Assembly: GCA_007922195.1 (NCBI GenBank)
Contig: ML681998.1
Coordinates: 21,601,849 to 21,665,848, forward strand
DNA: 64,000 nt
Source of the DNA: Podocnemis expansa
Lineage: Eukaryota > Chordata > Testudines > Podocnemididae
Reading direction: 5' to 3'
Shown: positions 34,140-46,159 of the stretch, piece by piece
How the letters are laid out: each line of letters starts with the position of its first letter
Position numbering within the stretch: position 1 is the first letter of the stretch
Position numbers and translations under genes: made by a program
The notes under the pieces: generated by a model
Database searches by the model: none
What the model was told of the DNA's origin: nothing
Seen by the model: only the letters and a program-made list of their open reading frames with translations

Positions 34140-34258
34140 AAGGAGTTCTGTGGCACTTAAAGACTAACAGATTTATTTTTCGCATATGTTAGTCTTTACA
34201 CAGGACTCCTTGGGGTGTTTTTTGCTGGACTAGACTAACATGGCTACCCCTTTGGAAC
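34140..34258. mobile_element. Fold-back Penelope-type unit 2
   Basis: The left arm AAGGAGTTCTGTGGCACTTA with AAGACTAACAGATTTATT is mirrored by the right arm ATGTTAGTCTTTACACAGG and ACTCCTTGG. The right arm continues with the extension CTAGACTAACATGGCTACC. CCAGTAAAAGAT (34128-34139) and CCAGTAAAAAAT (34259-34270) match at 11 of 12, so the pair behaves as one insertion. The arms stop in the AATTTATT part and do not include the stem-loop. Confidence 0.8.
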
Positions 34259-34599
34259 CCAGTAAAAAATCTCACCCCACTCAACTCGCCTTTCATTTAC
34301 TTAGTGTTACTAGGGATGATGAACCATTTCCTGTAATCTTTAAATCATGTGACCATTGACTGCAATGGGGCTACTCACATGAGTATGGCCTACGAGATTG
34401 GATCCTCTGTCTTTGGCCTTCAATGCCTTCTTCTTTTTCTAGCAAAGAAAGAGGTGAGCAATCAAATTTTTTTAATTGTTATATCCAAGTGCACAGAGAA
34501 GCTCACTGACACTAAATCAAATGTTGCTCATCTTACCTATGTAAGTATTCTCACAGACTTGACTTTGCCTTCTATCACTGTTGGGAAGTTATGTTTCCT

Positions 34600-34745
34600 A
34601 GTACACAGTGCATGGGACTGGGGCTCAGGAGACATGATTTCTGTTGCTAGATCTGTCATTGGCCTGGTGGGTGACCTGGGGAAATCACATCTTTGTGCTG
34701 AAGCTCCATTCCCCATCTGTAAAATGGGAATAGACTAGTAATGGA
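34600..34745 (+). mobile_element. MIR SINE relic
   Basis: GGTGGGTGACCTGGGGAAAT, TTTGTGCTGAAGCTCC and CATCTGTAAAATGGGAATA give the MIR core and 3' tail in plus orientation. It is a well-preserved ancient copy with no function visible. Confidence 0.8.
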
Positions 34746-35065
34746 TGCTAGCACAGATATAGGCAGTAGCTGAGACCAAACATTCAGAAAGCTTTTGGTG
34801 TACATACAAACCCCCAGCTTTGTATGTAGCAGCAGGGTAACTGCATTCCTAACTACTCAGTGTGTTTGTGTCATTTAGGTTGTTAGACATGCACTGGATC
34901 CATTGGAAAAACTGGACCCTAATCTGCAATATTTTCTGCTCAGTATGGTGTCCCATTGTGTATTATTACTGAGGTGTGCAGCAAAGATGTTACTTCTTCA
35001 GTGTCACAATGATTCTTTGCAAAACAGCATACTAAATCAGAAAGAATTTCATGGGTTTTTCTTAT

Positions 35066-35288
35066 TCCAAAGGTGCAGCTGTATACAGTCTAGTTCAGCA
35101 AAACAAACATGGAGTCCTGTGGCACTTTTAAAAGACTAACAAATTTATTATCGCATGAGCTTTTGTAGGAGACAATCCCACTTTGTCAGAAGCATTTGAC
35201 CAAATGAGATGTTCTCCCATGAAAGCTCATGTGATAAATAAATTTGTTAGCCTTTAAAAGTGCTACAGGACTCCTTGTTTGTTTGGGC
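35066..35288. mobile_element. Fold-back Penelope-type unit 3
   Basis: The left arm, in minus orientation, begins with the extension (AGGTGCAGCTGTATACAG) and continues through CATGGAGTCCTGTGG and ATCCCACTTTGTCAG. The right arm, in plus orientation, runs TCTCCCATGAAAGCTCATG to ACTCCTTGTTTGTTTGGG and has no extension. TTTCTTAT (35058-35065) and TTTCTTGT (35289-35296) match at 7 of 8. The spacer between the arms is about 40 bp. Confidence 0.75.
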
Positions 35289-35296
35289 TTTCTTGT

Positions 35297-37413
35297 AAAT
35301 TTTTTTCATAGCCTTTTATCACCTCCAAAACTGAAGTTCCAATTGTCAAAAATACTTCTGCTAGCTCTCAGATACAGGCTAATTCCAATAATCTAAGGGG
35401 AAATTATCAAAGGCAAAATTGAGAGTCAGATGCATAACATGCACTGGCTTTCAATGGGAATTAGATATTTTGCTGCCATTTATGCTTTTGAAAATGTTCC
35501 TTCTAGAGCTCTAGAAATAACAAAATGTACACAAATGGTACCTATATTCACCAGGCTGGTTAGGCAGAGAATCTGGCTCTGTTCCCATCTTCTTTGCCTT
35601 AGCTGCCTGCCATCAGTCAGTGTAGGTGGTGACAAAAGGAAGAAAGGCCCTTTTCCAATTGCTGTGCAACAACTGATAGTAGAGGAACTCTAACGAGAGC
35701 AGATGCCAGGCAGCAACATTCTTAGGAAACATAATGGGGATTGAAAAACTATCTAGGAAGCTCAAAAGAAAAATCCAAGTAATGGACTAAGAGCTAAATT
35801 CGGGTGGGATTACAGTTTGGGTAAATGGGGTAAAGCATCCTATATGTAGTCTGTCTAGATTGTACAGTTTTCAGTGCACGGTCCTGTCTTGTTATGTGAC
35901 AGTAAAGCAGCTAGCACGGGTTTGGGCACTAGATAATAATTACAAGGCAAGAATAAATTAAATGAATGTACAAAACACAATGCAGACACCTAAACATTTC
36001 TCTTAAGCATCAGTAATTTCAAGTTCACGCTCATTGTTGTAACTACAATCCACTCTTCTTCCTTATTCCGCAGAGTGTCTCAATTTGATTTATATATTTT
36101 ACTGCACTTTAAACTGTCTGCTGTTATTTATTATGTGCATTATTTTACTGGCTTGTTTTGAAGAAAATAAATAGATCCAAAGTCCAGTAGTTCTGTCATG
36201 TGAGGGGCTATTTGTTACATAAACAACTCTATCAGGTTGTACTTTCCTGGTGATGTTTCTGCTGTATAGCTAGGCATTTGATGTAATGCTTTCACAACCA
36301 CATTGTCTCACTCTGATTCTAGCAAACTTTATTTTATGAAGCAAAGAACATACATTTACTGGGACTGAGAATATTAAACAGAATTTGGAGCAATTTTCTT
36401 CTAACAAGACTTTGTGATATCTTATCATTGGAAGAAACTAGCAGATATTAAAATTGTTCCATACTCAGTATTGATTTGTTTTTCTGCTGATTCTTTTTTA
36501 ATTTTGTATTACGATAAATAATGTATTGATGACTCACTGATGATGAAGGCAGGAAGCATTTAAGATATATTTAGAATACAAACATTTCTTGCTAGTAGTC
36601 TAACATTTAGCAGTTCATGTATGAGGATTAAGAGATATCAGAAAAAAATAGTGTCCATGGACCTAATTTTATACTGCCTTTTACTTTGTATAGTCATTTC
36701 ATCTCTGTGTAACAAATACAAAATAGTACCCAGGCAGAGTGGTAATATGTTACACTCAATTTACATTGGTATGTATGATTATAGAAGATGGTATGTAGTG
36801 GAGGTTCAGGCCACATATGCTTAAATTGGGTAGAAATAAAGTCAAATGTTTATTGCTGATACAGAAAAAATGTTAAAATAACTATGTAATAATTTTTAAT
36901 GTCACAGGAAAATTTCAATTAAATTCTAGGAAAGCTTTTCTCGAAGGACACTTACAATGATGACATGCATTTTTAGTTTCTTCACAATATGATACAGTAG
37001 CAATACCAGAAAAACAATGCCCGTAGTAATCCTTGATTTATACTATTCTAGCAAATTGTGACTATTCACTGAAAGGTATCCCAAAACAGAAACATACTAG
37101 TACACCATGAGATATGCACTTATAGTGTATAAGGTGACATGCAGAATGGAGGAGGGATGTGACGCTTTGAAAAATATTGCATTATCAATAATTTATAAAT
37201 ACAGCAATGTGTGGTTACTGTGATTTTAAAAATAGGAGGCCAAATTCTCTGTTGCTGTTGACAAGGACAAAGAACCCAGAGTCTGATGGAAGAATGATGA
37301 TTCAAATCCACCTTCTTGCCCTGATCCTGGAATACAGAAAATCAGTTTGGCCTCTGACATAATTAAAAGCAGTCTTATAAGACTTCCTCTGAGTTAAGCT
37401 GGCAATAGCAGTA
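35297..37413. other. 2.1 kb unassigned AT-rich DNA
   Basis: No gene or named repeat is recognised. Frames up to 87 codons are unremarkable. The low density of mobile elements makes it another candidate stretch for conserved non-coding sequence. Confidence 0.4.
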
Positions 37414-37421
37414 CTTCAGGG

Positions 37422-38274
37422 CAGTAGTTCTCAACCCTTCTATTCTACTGCATCCCTTTCAGGTGTCTGAGTTATCTTGCATACCTCCAAGTTTCACCTT
37501 ACTTAAACTACTTGTTTACAAGGGTTTGTCTACACTGGGGGGTGGGATTTTAATTCAATCTTAGGCTGTCAAATTACAGACAGTGAAGGTGAGAGATCAC
37601 AGAGCATCCCCACTGCTCACATTACTTCCTGAAATGCATTGCACTGTGGCTAGTAGGCACAAGGGCTTGTGGGGGATAATTGTCCTTCTCTCACTCCCCA
37701 TCTCCTTTTTTCTTAAAGGGAAGTGGCAGAAAAGCTTGCCTTGCTTTATCTCTGCTGCAGGCACAACAGAGAGGCACAGTGCTGCATGTGGAGAAAGGAA
37801 TTAATTGAAAACTTCCTCGGGCTGCAGGCAGAGGAGGAGCTATGTTGCTGTGGTGCAGCAGACTAGAAAAACAGGAGCAGCAAGATCTCTGGCTACGTGG
37901 ACCTAAATTCAGATTGTAGATTTTGACCTCAGTTCTATGCCACTTGCAGGGGTGATATGATCAGGTCGAATTACAGCACCATTTAATTTGCTCTGACAGC
38001 AGATACGCAGGCTGCAGAAGGTCAAGGTAAGCAGCATTATGTTGAACTTCACTGTCAGTATAGACCAGGGCTCAGACATAAAAAATATAAAAGTGTTACA
38101 GCACACTATTATTGAAAAATTGCTTATTTTCTTATTTTAGTCAATCCTGACTTTTCTAGTGTTTTTCACGTAGCCTATTGTAAAACTAGGCGATTATCTA
38201 GATGAATTGATGTACTTCCTAAAAACTCTCTGCACACCTCCAGTGGTATGAGTATCCCTGGTTGAGAACCACTG
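37422..38274 (+). mobile_element. hAT element, CAGTAGTTCTCAACC type, with nested insert
   Basis: The left end CAGTAGTTCTCAACCC and right end TGGTTGAGAACCACTG form inverted repeats. CTTCAGGG (37414-37421) and CTTAAGGA (38275-38282) match at 6 of 8. About half of its length is a nested MITE-like element (37523-38068). The rest is non-coding hAT interior. Confidence 0.8.
37523..38068 (+). mobile_element. MITE-like insert inside hAT
   Basis: The insert opens GGGTTTGTCTACACTGG and closes CAGTATAGACCAGGG, weak inverted ends of the GTCTACACT class. About 546 bp are involved. A target duplication is not clear. A 73-codon frame at 37583 is not recognisable. Confidence 0.55.
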
Positions 38275-38711
38275 CTTAAGGAATATTCCATTGGCTAGGA
38301 ATTGCTAGAGTGCAAGGGCCATCCCAAAATGGCAAGGATCAGATAGAAATTGTCTGACACTAAGGATTAATAGTTGCCCCCTTTGAGTGGTTTGAACACA
38401 GAATGAGTATATGGTCCAACATTTTAATACAAAAAATTTAGCTACACTCATTTCTTGTAGTTCCAGGCTTAATCTTCCCCCCTGTTGTTTAGGCCCTTCA
38501 TCTGTGTGAAGTAAAGATAAGATTATAATATCTCTGATCACATCAGATAGCTTTCACTGCTCTACATAAAAATGCTTTTTCATGTGAATCAAAAAGTGGT
38601 ACTTAGGTATATTTATAGTTTTAATCTTAAATTGTATGTCAAACATCTACTCCTAAGTGGCTTTGTGCCAAAGATATTGTGTTGTAGATGTTACATGCTC
38701 TAGAAAGTTGT

Positions 38712-38901
38712 ATTTTGCAGTGTTGTTATATCCATGCTTTTTTTCCTTGATACTAGTAAGACAGAGTTTGTGAAGTAATATCTTTTATTGGACTGAAAGT
38801 TGGTGACTGAGTCAAGCTTTTGAGCTACACAGAGTTCTTCTTCAGGTCTTTCATCAACAGAAGTTGGTCCAATAAATGGTACTCTCTTACCCACTTTGTA
38901 T
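38712..38901. mobile_element. Fold-back unit 4, CTGAAGAAG family, 14-bp TSD
   Basis: The left arm (minus orientation) begins with a decayed extension, then GAAGTAATATCTTTTATTGG, and reaches the stem-loop (TTCTTCTTCAGG, about 38836-38848). From there the sequence switches directly to the plus orientation, TCATCAACAGAAGTTGGTCC, and ends CTTTGTATCT. CTCTAGAAAGTTGT stands on both sides (38698-38711 and 38902-38915), a perfect 14-bp target duplication. This shows that the folded form is one insertion. Only one arm carries the extension. Confidence 0.85.
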
Positions 38902-38915
38902 CTCTAGAAAGTTGT

Positions 38916-39828
38916 GTATAGTCTTCATATAAATGTTTGGGTTTGTTCAGGTATGAATAGCATATTATATATCATTTTATATTTATCCCAAGAAGAAGAT
39001 TTTACTTGAAATAGTCCAGGCTGTGAATACGTTTTTGGGAGAATGAGGAAGTAACTGAGTGCAGCTGCAGGAACATGTTGTGACATGGAGGGATATTTTC
39101 TGGGATGGTGCTTTCTCACATTTCCCCTTGTTCTTTTTGGGGTCATCCTTAAATATCATCAGGATGACTTCTTCTAAGTTAAAATGGGTTTAATAAGAAA
39201 AAATAATTTGATTTAGTACAAAATAATAGAATTGTTGATTGGAAAAGATAATGAATCTTGGTTGCCAGAATAGTGTGGGATTGACTTATAATTCTTCTTA
39301 CACTAAGAGGAAGGAGGTTAAGCATTGTAGGTCAGTTAAACCCTTATGCAGTCTGCTTCCTTAGAAATGAGTTATTTGTAATTAATTCTGCATATCCATA
39401 TATCCCAGTGTAAAGCTTTCTAAAATGCAAGTGCTTTACTGAATGATATTTATTTCTGCATTTTGTACATTTGTCATTTTATTTTTTCTTTTATCACAAA
39501 AGAAACTCTTTGGTTTTTCCTTCCTCTACCACCTTCCTCAAAGCTGTATTGCAGAGATTTTTATGACAGCTCTCTGGAAGGACCCTTTCTCAAATGGCTA
39601 GTTAATAGAAAATAAACCTGAACTTTTCAGTATATGGAGTTATTTTGCAAATTTTAATGGTTTCACATGTAGTACTTTGAAGTTCCCTGAGCTTTCCATG
39701 TTAGGCTTAAATAAAATATTCAGCCAGAGCACTATGAAATATTTGAATCAAGTGACAAGTACTCTGAACCAGTGTTTGTTCAAGTACTTCATGACCTAGA
39801 AGTACTTCTTTAGAAGAAGTACTTCTTT
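38916..39828. other. Unassigned AT-rich sequence
   Basis: No gene or named repeat is recognised upstream of the gypsy relic. A gag region or LTR of that relic was not found. Confidence 0.4.
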
Positions 39829-40780
39829 ATCTGTCCCAAGTGCCAGTGAACTGGGCCAAAGGGAATACCAAAAGCTCCCTAATCCTGCTCCCCATGGTCA
39901 GACATGCCATTTCAATACATTGCCATGGAACTAGTGGGACCTGTGGAGAGAAGCAGGGCAGGATATTTTTATATCCTCGTGATCATTGACTCCTTGCTTC
40001 AGTATCCTGAGGATGTTCCCTCACATATAACCAGAACTCCAACCATTGCCATTGAACTCATGAAAATCTTTGTGAGCATTGGAATATTTAAAGATAATTT
40101 AAGGAACCAATGTTTTGTCAAGGTTAATGGTTAAGTTGTGCCATCTATTGAATATTGAACATGGCCTTCAACACCTTTGTGGATCACCTTCATGGACGGG
40201 CTGGTGAAAAGATTCAACAAAACCCTGATGGTGAGGCTAAGAAAATTCAAGGAGGATGACTCAGAATGGGGGGCCCATTATTGCCAGCCCTGTTGTTTGT
40301 GGTGCAAAAAGTCCCCCAAATATCCATGAGCTTCCTACCCTTCAAACTCCTCTATGGGAGGCAGCACAGTAGAATCCTAAACCTTCTAAGGGAGAACTAA
40401 GAAAAACACAGGAAATCTGCATCATGGAGTCAGTTCACTACATAGTGCAACTGTGCAACTGGTTTTAAATTCTCAGGATGTTCATCCAAGAGAACCTGCT
40501 GCAGGTGCAATGTACAGAGGAACAACAGTATAAAAGAGGATCAGATCTGTGGAACTTTGAGCCATTCAAATTACTAGTTCAGTGGCATGGCACATAAGGT
40601 CTTTGGATTATGAGAGCTCGTTGTCTGGGCAGTGAAAGGAGATATGAATCTACCATATGAACATCTGAAAGCTGGGAGTGTCGGCTGTTTGCCCCTTACT
40701 TACAAGAGCATAAACTGGGGTTTATAGTTAGTTGGCCTCTAGATATAAGACCCATGAGATTGGCCAAGAGTGCAGCCCGG
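39829..40780 (+). pseudogene. Ty3/gypsy integrase relic (first domain of pol)
   Basis: The stretch opens with a CPKC remnant of the integrase zinc finger (about 39835). The core follows: AMELVGPVERSRAGY and YILVIIDSLLQYP (39920-40010). At the residue where these integrases have the first catalytic Asp there is Glu (39928-39930), and the second catalytic motif reads RNQC. Both point to loss of function. A frame change is followed by FLPFKLLYGRQ (about 40330), the usual end of the core, and by decayed C-terminal text to about 40690. The start of an RT domain follows downstream on the same strand. Normal Ty3/gypsy elements have the opposite order. Confidence 0.85.
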
Positions 40781-41811
40781 AGAAGCAGGACAAGCTGTAG
40801 CAGCTAGTATGAGCCTTCCTGGATGTATTGTCTCCTCATCTGGAATGGACAAATGTTATTAGTCATCCAATTGCCCCCATCCGAATTCAGAAGGTACACA
40901 ACAACCACTCAGCCCTCCCTAAGAGTATGTAAGGAGCAATCCAGAAAAGGCTAGAGATGATGCTAGCCATAGGGGTGGTGGAGGAATCAGAGAGTGGCAG
41001 AGCCCAATAATCCTGGTTCCAAAACCCAATGGGACAATCTGAGTTTCTATTGGCTTCCAGAAAATCAGTGCTATCTCCCAGTTCAACATCTATCTGATGC
41101 CCTGGGTAGATATGCTCCTGTAATGGGTGGGTAGGGACAAATTTTTCTCTAGATCTGACTAGTGGGTATTGGCAGATACTCCTGAAGCCAGCCTCAAAAA
41201 ACAAAGACAGCCTTCCCTATCCTATTTGGCCTGTTTCAATCTGTGATGATGTCATTCAGGCTGAATGGGGCAATTGCCACTTTCTAGCTGAAGATGAGCC
41301 AGATACTGCCTTCATATCCTTAGCAGATAGTTCTAACCCCTTGTTACAGAGCCAGGACCCAGGGTCCTCTCAGCACAAGGAGGTTGATTACTGTGGAGAA
41401 ACGATGAGTGACCAAGGAAGGCATGACATGAGTCCATGGCAGGGACTGCTCCCAGGGTTCCAGCAAGATTTGAATCGACAGTCCCTTATTTCCAAAACCA
41501 TAGATATAATCCCTGCACAGAGCCACTGTATTCTGAGCTGTAGTATGGGCTGAGACAACCATTTCCAGCACCACACTAATGTTGTACAAGCCCTTAAAGA
41601 AGCAGATGTTACTGCAAATCTGGCCAAATGTTACATTCAGCAAAGAGAGGTGATCTTATTGGGGTACACAGGAGGAGGAGAGGGAAATTGTGTTCATTGA
41701 TCCATGAGGTACAAGCCCTGTGGGATTGGCCCTTCTCATCTAAAAAGAAGCAAGTATGACAGTTCCTTAAGATGGCCAAGTATTGCCTCCATTTTGTGCT
41801 GAACTTCGTGT
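40781..41811 (+). pseudogene. Ty3/gypsy reverse transcriptase relic, after integrase
   Basis: Reading frames on the plus strand show the entry into RT (HPIAPIR-like text near 40865), then MGQSEFLLASRKSVLSP-like text in shifted frame. LDLTSGYWQILLKPAS (41149-41196) is the motif A region, followed by a decayed fingers/palm part up to 41330. After a 215-bp insert, the text resumes with VVQALKEADVTANLAKC (41583-41633) and DWPFSSKKKQV (about 41734), the RT connection region. The YxDD catalytic box is lost at the insert. Stops and frameshifts are present. Confidence 0.85.
41345..41560 (-). mobile_element. Probable tRNA-derived SINE inside RT relic
   Basis: RT similarity breaks off near 41335 and resumes near 41575. 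On the minus strand the insert shows an A-box-like TGGCTCTGTGCAGGG and, about 40 bases later, a B-box-like GATTCAAATCT (41466-41476). That spacing is expected for a tRNA-like RNA polymerase III promoter. The remainder would be the SINE body. The family was not identified, and no clear TSD was seen. Confidence 0.5.
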
Positions 41812-43084
41812 TGTTAAGGGGGAAGGAAGCCAGTAGGATACAGGAACATGGTTGGGATGCAGGGACTGGTCTCTTCCCTTTGGGTTGGGTACCAAGCCAG
41901 CCTTGGGAGAAAGGCTGAACATGGCATCAGTCCCACCAGTCACCAGGTCAACCCAGGAGAAAAGGCTGAAAAATTTGTAAGTCCCATTCTCTCCTGTCCC
42001 TCCTGCCACTAGACCTGACAAAAAACTCACAACCCTAAAAGCTTTATTGGTTAGAGGATTACAAGGAAGTTTCCAGGCCCTTAAGAATAGCTGATCTGTT
42101 ATCTGCAAAAATCTAGCCTACTGAGGACTCAAGGAATGACCCAGTTGATTTAGGTACCCCCATCCTTTTCCAACTGTGGGCTTTGTGTAAGGCACATACT
42201 CTTACGCACAAGGCTTAGGGAGAAAGCTGGTCAGTTTATATACTCACCCTTAGCCTCGGGGCTCGGAGCTTTATAGGTCTACAGGATGTTTTCCCTTGTA
42301 AAAGTACCTTACACACACGATATACATGCCATGGAAATCTATTATGCTCATCACACCAGATATACAAACAAGCTTTCACAGGGTGGCTAGTCAGGGACTG
42401 TTCACTTAGGAGTGCTATGACACCTTTGAATGTCACAGTCTTGCAAAGGAGTAAGAGTTCTAGCAACTTTATGTTGAACTGCAATTTGAAGATGATTCCC
42501 AAAGACTATTCTTTTTCATTTATATTATGTAGGTAAAACTAGCTATCTCCTTTAAATATACTAAAGGACTTACATTATTCAATAGTGCTTAGGTAACAAA
42601 ATTTAACCAATCATTCGCTGGCACCAATGCTTCCTCCACCCTACTCAAGTCTCTCTCTTTTTTTGTTTTAATTATCTCATGCCTATGTTGTAACTTTTTC
42701 ATGACCTTCTTTGTGCAGATGGTCAGCATAAAGTTGCTTGTCGAGCTTGTTTATTTAATGTAGCATTTGCTGGGTCTTTCTGACTCCTCCCTAAACATCC
42801 TAGTGCTTGGTTGTCTCTTCCCTACAACCCTTAGTTTTATCATTCTTGTTGGGGTGGGGAATGCCTTAGCAGCAGCAGAGCATTTTTCTTAATTTTAGTG
42901 GTGAAATCCCTGAGTTTCACCCAGTGCTAATCAAGGTCAGTTAAATATGGTGGTGAGTTAAGTCCCAGACCTGTAGGCCTCAAAGCTGATCCTGGCACAC
43001 CCAAATTTTAGAAAGCCAGTTAGGCTCCAGACCACTACCTCAGAAGTTGGGCTTGGGGAGATATTATCTCAAGAAACAGATAAC
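41812..43084. other. Insert between RT and RNase H of gypsy relic
   Basis: RT-connection text ends near 41808 and RNase H text begins near 43085, so about 1.27 kb has been inserted or has diverged. No coding match is visible. The stretch from 42640 has T-rich and CTCTCT wording, possibly an LTR or another retroelement, but I could not define ends. Confidence 0.35.
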
Positions 43085-43270
43085 GTATCACCAACCATGT
43101 GCCCCTTCATTGGATCAACAGCATGAAGGACACTAATGCCGAGATTATGAGGGGGTACCTCTTGCTTCAACCCTACGACTTTGACATGCTACATGAACCA
43201 GGTGGGGCCCATGCAAACACAGATTTCTTCTCCTCAGTGGGTGGACAGAAGAAGGAGGGAGGGCACTGCT
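43085..43270 (+). pseudogene. Ty3/gypsy RNase H relic (last domain of pol)
   Basis: The frame at 43099 reads PLHWINSMKDTNAEIMRGYL and, further on, YDFDMLHEPGGAHANTDFFS. This is the C-terminal part of a gypsy RNase H with its H-x-N-x-D-type ending (HANTDF). In this relic the domain order is integrase, RT, RNase H, all on the plus strand. An LTR after it was not recognised. Confidence 0.85.
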
Positions 43271-45905
43271 TTGGGGATGAGAGCTGCTATTCAGACTTGA
43301 GGTACTAGGCCTTACAGTCATGCAGCCAAGGCCTGATTTAATGACTCAGCTGCACTTCCCTAGGAGGTTGATGAGGTATACCTGCTCTGGTGACAACCTG
43401 CTTTTTTATCTGGGTTTGACAAAATGGACACAGCTGTTAAGTGCAGCTAACACTAATGGGATGAAATTGAGACAATTAGATATTTCAGGGGAATGGAAAA
43501 AGAATTCCTAAGGTCTGTTACATTCAGGAGCAATCTTCTATGCAATAGGAGTCACCCATAGTTTGACTCATTTAAAACTAGAATGGGTTTATGAAAGTGC
43601 TCCAGTTTATGAAACCCACATGCTTAATAGTGCAAACTTTAAGTCATCTGTGAAGTGGGAGAGTAGGAATGAGTTGTCTCGGTCCTTTTTGCTAAGCAGA
43701 TACACAATTAGGTCTCCACACTCAGAAGTTCTTGAACTTCGGTGTGATAGTTTGGGGCATGTTTGTTAGCTGTGGCTGGACTCAGACGCCCTGGGGCAAG
43801 CAGTCAGAGCAGCTTCTTTACTAAGGCCATATGCTCTGAAAAACTGAGCCCCAGGTGCAGAAAGCAGACTGTTTCCCCTAACTCTGAAGCATTTTGTCAC
43901 AGGTTGGTGATACTGTTAAAACTCCAAAACAGCCTCCCTGGCAATGTTAATTATAGAGAAGGAAACTTAATTTCTTTTATTTTAATTGTATACTTAGAGT
44001 TTTGTTTTGATTTTACCCAAACTGTTTTAGTTAAATTGTCTCCACTATATGATTCACCAACTTTTTTTAAAGTGTGATAATGGGGAAAGAGTCACTTATT
44101 ATCCTATTCCCAGTTTTGTATTTTTGTTGTAACAGTTTTTTTTTTTTAAATCTGTATATTTAACTGAGTGATTGGTTTACTTAGCTGACTGATTTAAGGG
44201 TGATTTCAGCAGAGGAAAAGGAGGGAAGATGTTTCTTTTGGTTCAGCAGACTGTATGGATTTTGGTGATTAAAGACTCTAACTGAAATTCAGAGGAACTC
44301 AACCTAAGTGAATTCTGAGTTTCTTCTCTGTGTTTCTGTGAGGACTGGCTTTTTGAGATTTAATTTGTTCTTGTAATTTATATTCATGTATAACTGTGAA
44401 GATAGTGTGCATTACAAAGTAGCTGTGTTTTGCTGTAAGCATTAAATTATTTATTTTTCTTTATAATAAGATTTTATAAACTTGATATTTAATTAAATTT
44501 GTTCTTTTGGGGACTTCAATGTGGGGAGGTTGACTGTGTGCAATCCTTGCTTGAAAATCCTTAGAGACTGAATTCTGGTCCCCCTATCCTTTTCTATGGG
44601 AGTTGGGGTATGGGGGGCACTGGAGAAGGACTGTGAAATGAACTGTAACTAACCAGTAGTTTGCATATAAACTCTGGAGCCAAATCATCTAGAGGGTTGA
44701 CAAGATGGTCTAATGGGTTTTACACATCTCTGTCTAAAAGCATAAATGAAATAGAAAACCAATCTTAACTTGCACCATTCTACAAGAAAGAAGAAATTCA
44801 ATGGCAACACAAAGAAATAATCCTTACAAAATGTATAATTAACTCACTGCCTTAGGACATGAAATAGACACAGAAATAAACACTATATCCTGCAGTTACA
44901 CCAGTTAGGAGAACAATTAAAAGCTACTAATCTACATTATATGACACCAGTTGAACTTAGAATTGGTTCAGGAAGAAACTTCCTTCTACCTACATGGTAC
45001 AGTGCTTCATAGGTACATAATAAAATATTTTCCTCTTATTCTGAAACATTTTGTTCAGAACATTAACAGAGATTGTCTTGGATTAGATGTAGGTTAAAGC
45101 CAGGTGATCACCTTCACTAATAGTATAGAAAAGATATTGTTATTTTTAAATGGTGGGAGGTGTCTCTATTCTGTGCTAACAAATGACGGAGATACAACTC
45201 TGCAATAGTTCGAATTAACCCTAGATAAAGTTTCAAGTCCCTATAATCCATAATTAAATATGAAGTGCTGCCATACAACCTAGCCCGAAACACAGCTTAA
45301 CTAGCTTTTAGAAATGCAAGTTTGTCCCTGAAAATATTTAAATGTAAATTTGCTAGATTGGTTTGACTCTGAAATGTGATATACGAATGGACAGTTCAGT
45401 GGGAATATTTTAAATGTGCTTGATGGACCTGAATGACTGTGTATTAAAATGCTGATCTTTCATCTTTGGTTCACTGATTCAAGTCATGGGGAAATGCTGA
45501 GTGAGATGAGTGTTTTTTTAGGTCAGCCCATATTGTATAACAGAGAGGTTGCCCACGTCATAATCTCTCTGCACATAAACTGTGTCTAGCCAGAGTACAA
45601 CACAGGGGTTAAGGAAATGTCTCTTTCCTGAGTAAATGTATTTCATAGGTTCTCTCTGCACTGAATATCCAGTGAGATTAAGTCCTTACAGAAGAAGGGA
45701 CAAACTGCCCTAACTGGGCTGTTTCTAATCTTTTATTAGTGTGAGTCAGGACTAATTCTAATGAATCAATAGTTAGCCTTGTATAAAACCACTGTGAAGT
45801 CAGAATCAGGTTCAATGTCTTAATGAAGGTATTAGAATATGACTGGAGTTTAATCCTCATTAGCTGACATGCTGAATATGAGTTGTTAACATCAACTAAT
45901 TACTT
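43271..45905. other. 2.6 kb unassigned AT-rich DNA
   Basis: No gene is recognised. The stretch 43980-44520 is very T-rich, and 44450-44480 has TAATAAGATTTTATAAACTT. An LTR belonging to the gypsy relic could lie in the first part, but no TG...CA pair with duplication was found. Confidence 0.35.
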
Positions 45906-45911
45906 ACGTAA

Positions 45912-46060
45912 GACAAACAAGGAGCCTCGTGGCGTTTAAAAACTAACAAATTTATTTATAAATAAATAAATAAATAAATAAATAAATATGCTAGTCTTTA
46001 AATGCCACAGGACTCCTCATTTGTTTTACTGAACTAGACTAATACGACTGCTCCTTTGGT
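45912..46060. mobile_element. Fold-back Penelope-type unit 5 with AAAT repeat
   Basis: The left arm ACAAACAAGGAGCCTCGTGG with AAACTAACAAATTTATTTAT meets an AAAT microsatellite (45958-45988). It is mirrored by the right arm TGCTAGTCTTTAAATGCC and ACAGGACTCCTCATTTG. The right arm alone carries the extension CTAGACTAATACGACTGC. Flanks share TACTT but only 7 of 10 bases, so the target duplication is weak. Confidence 0.65.
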
Positions 46061-46159
46061 ACTTGATTAGTCAGGGACAGCATCATGTTGGCTTCTCAGT
46101 GCTTAAACCACAGGTAACATTTTCTAGTGAGGACCAGTTTACTAGAAGACTGATTCTCA

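Noticed and set aside
34349..34738. 129-codon plus-strand frame
   Set aside because: The C-terminal part is a translated MIR SINE. The rest has no family features.
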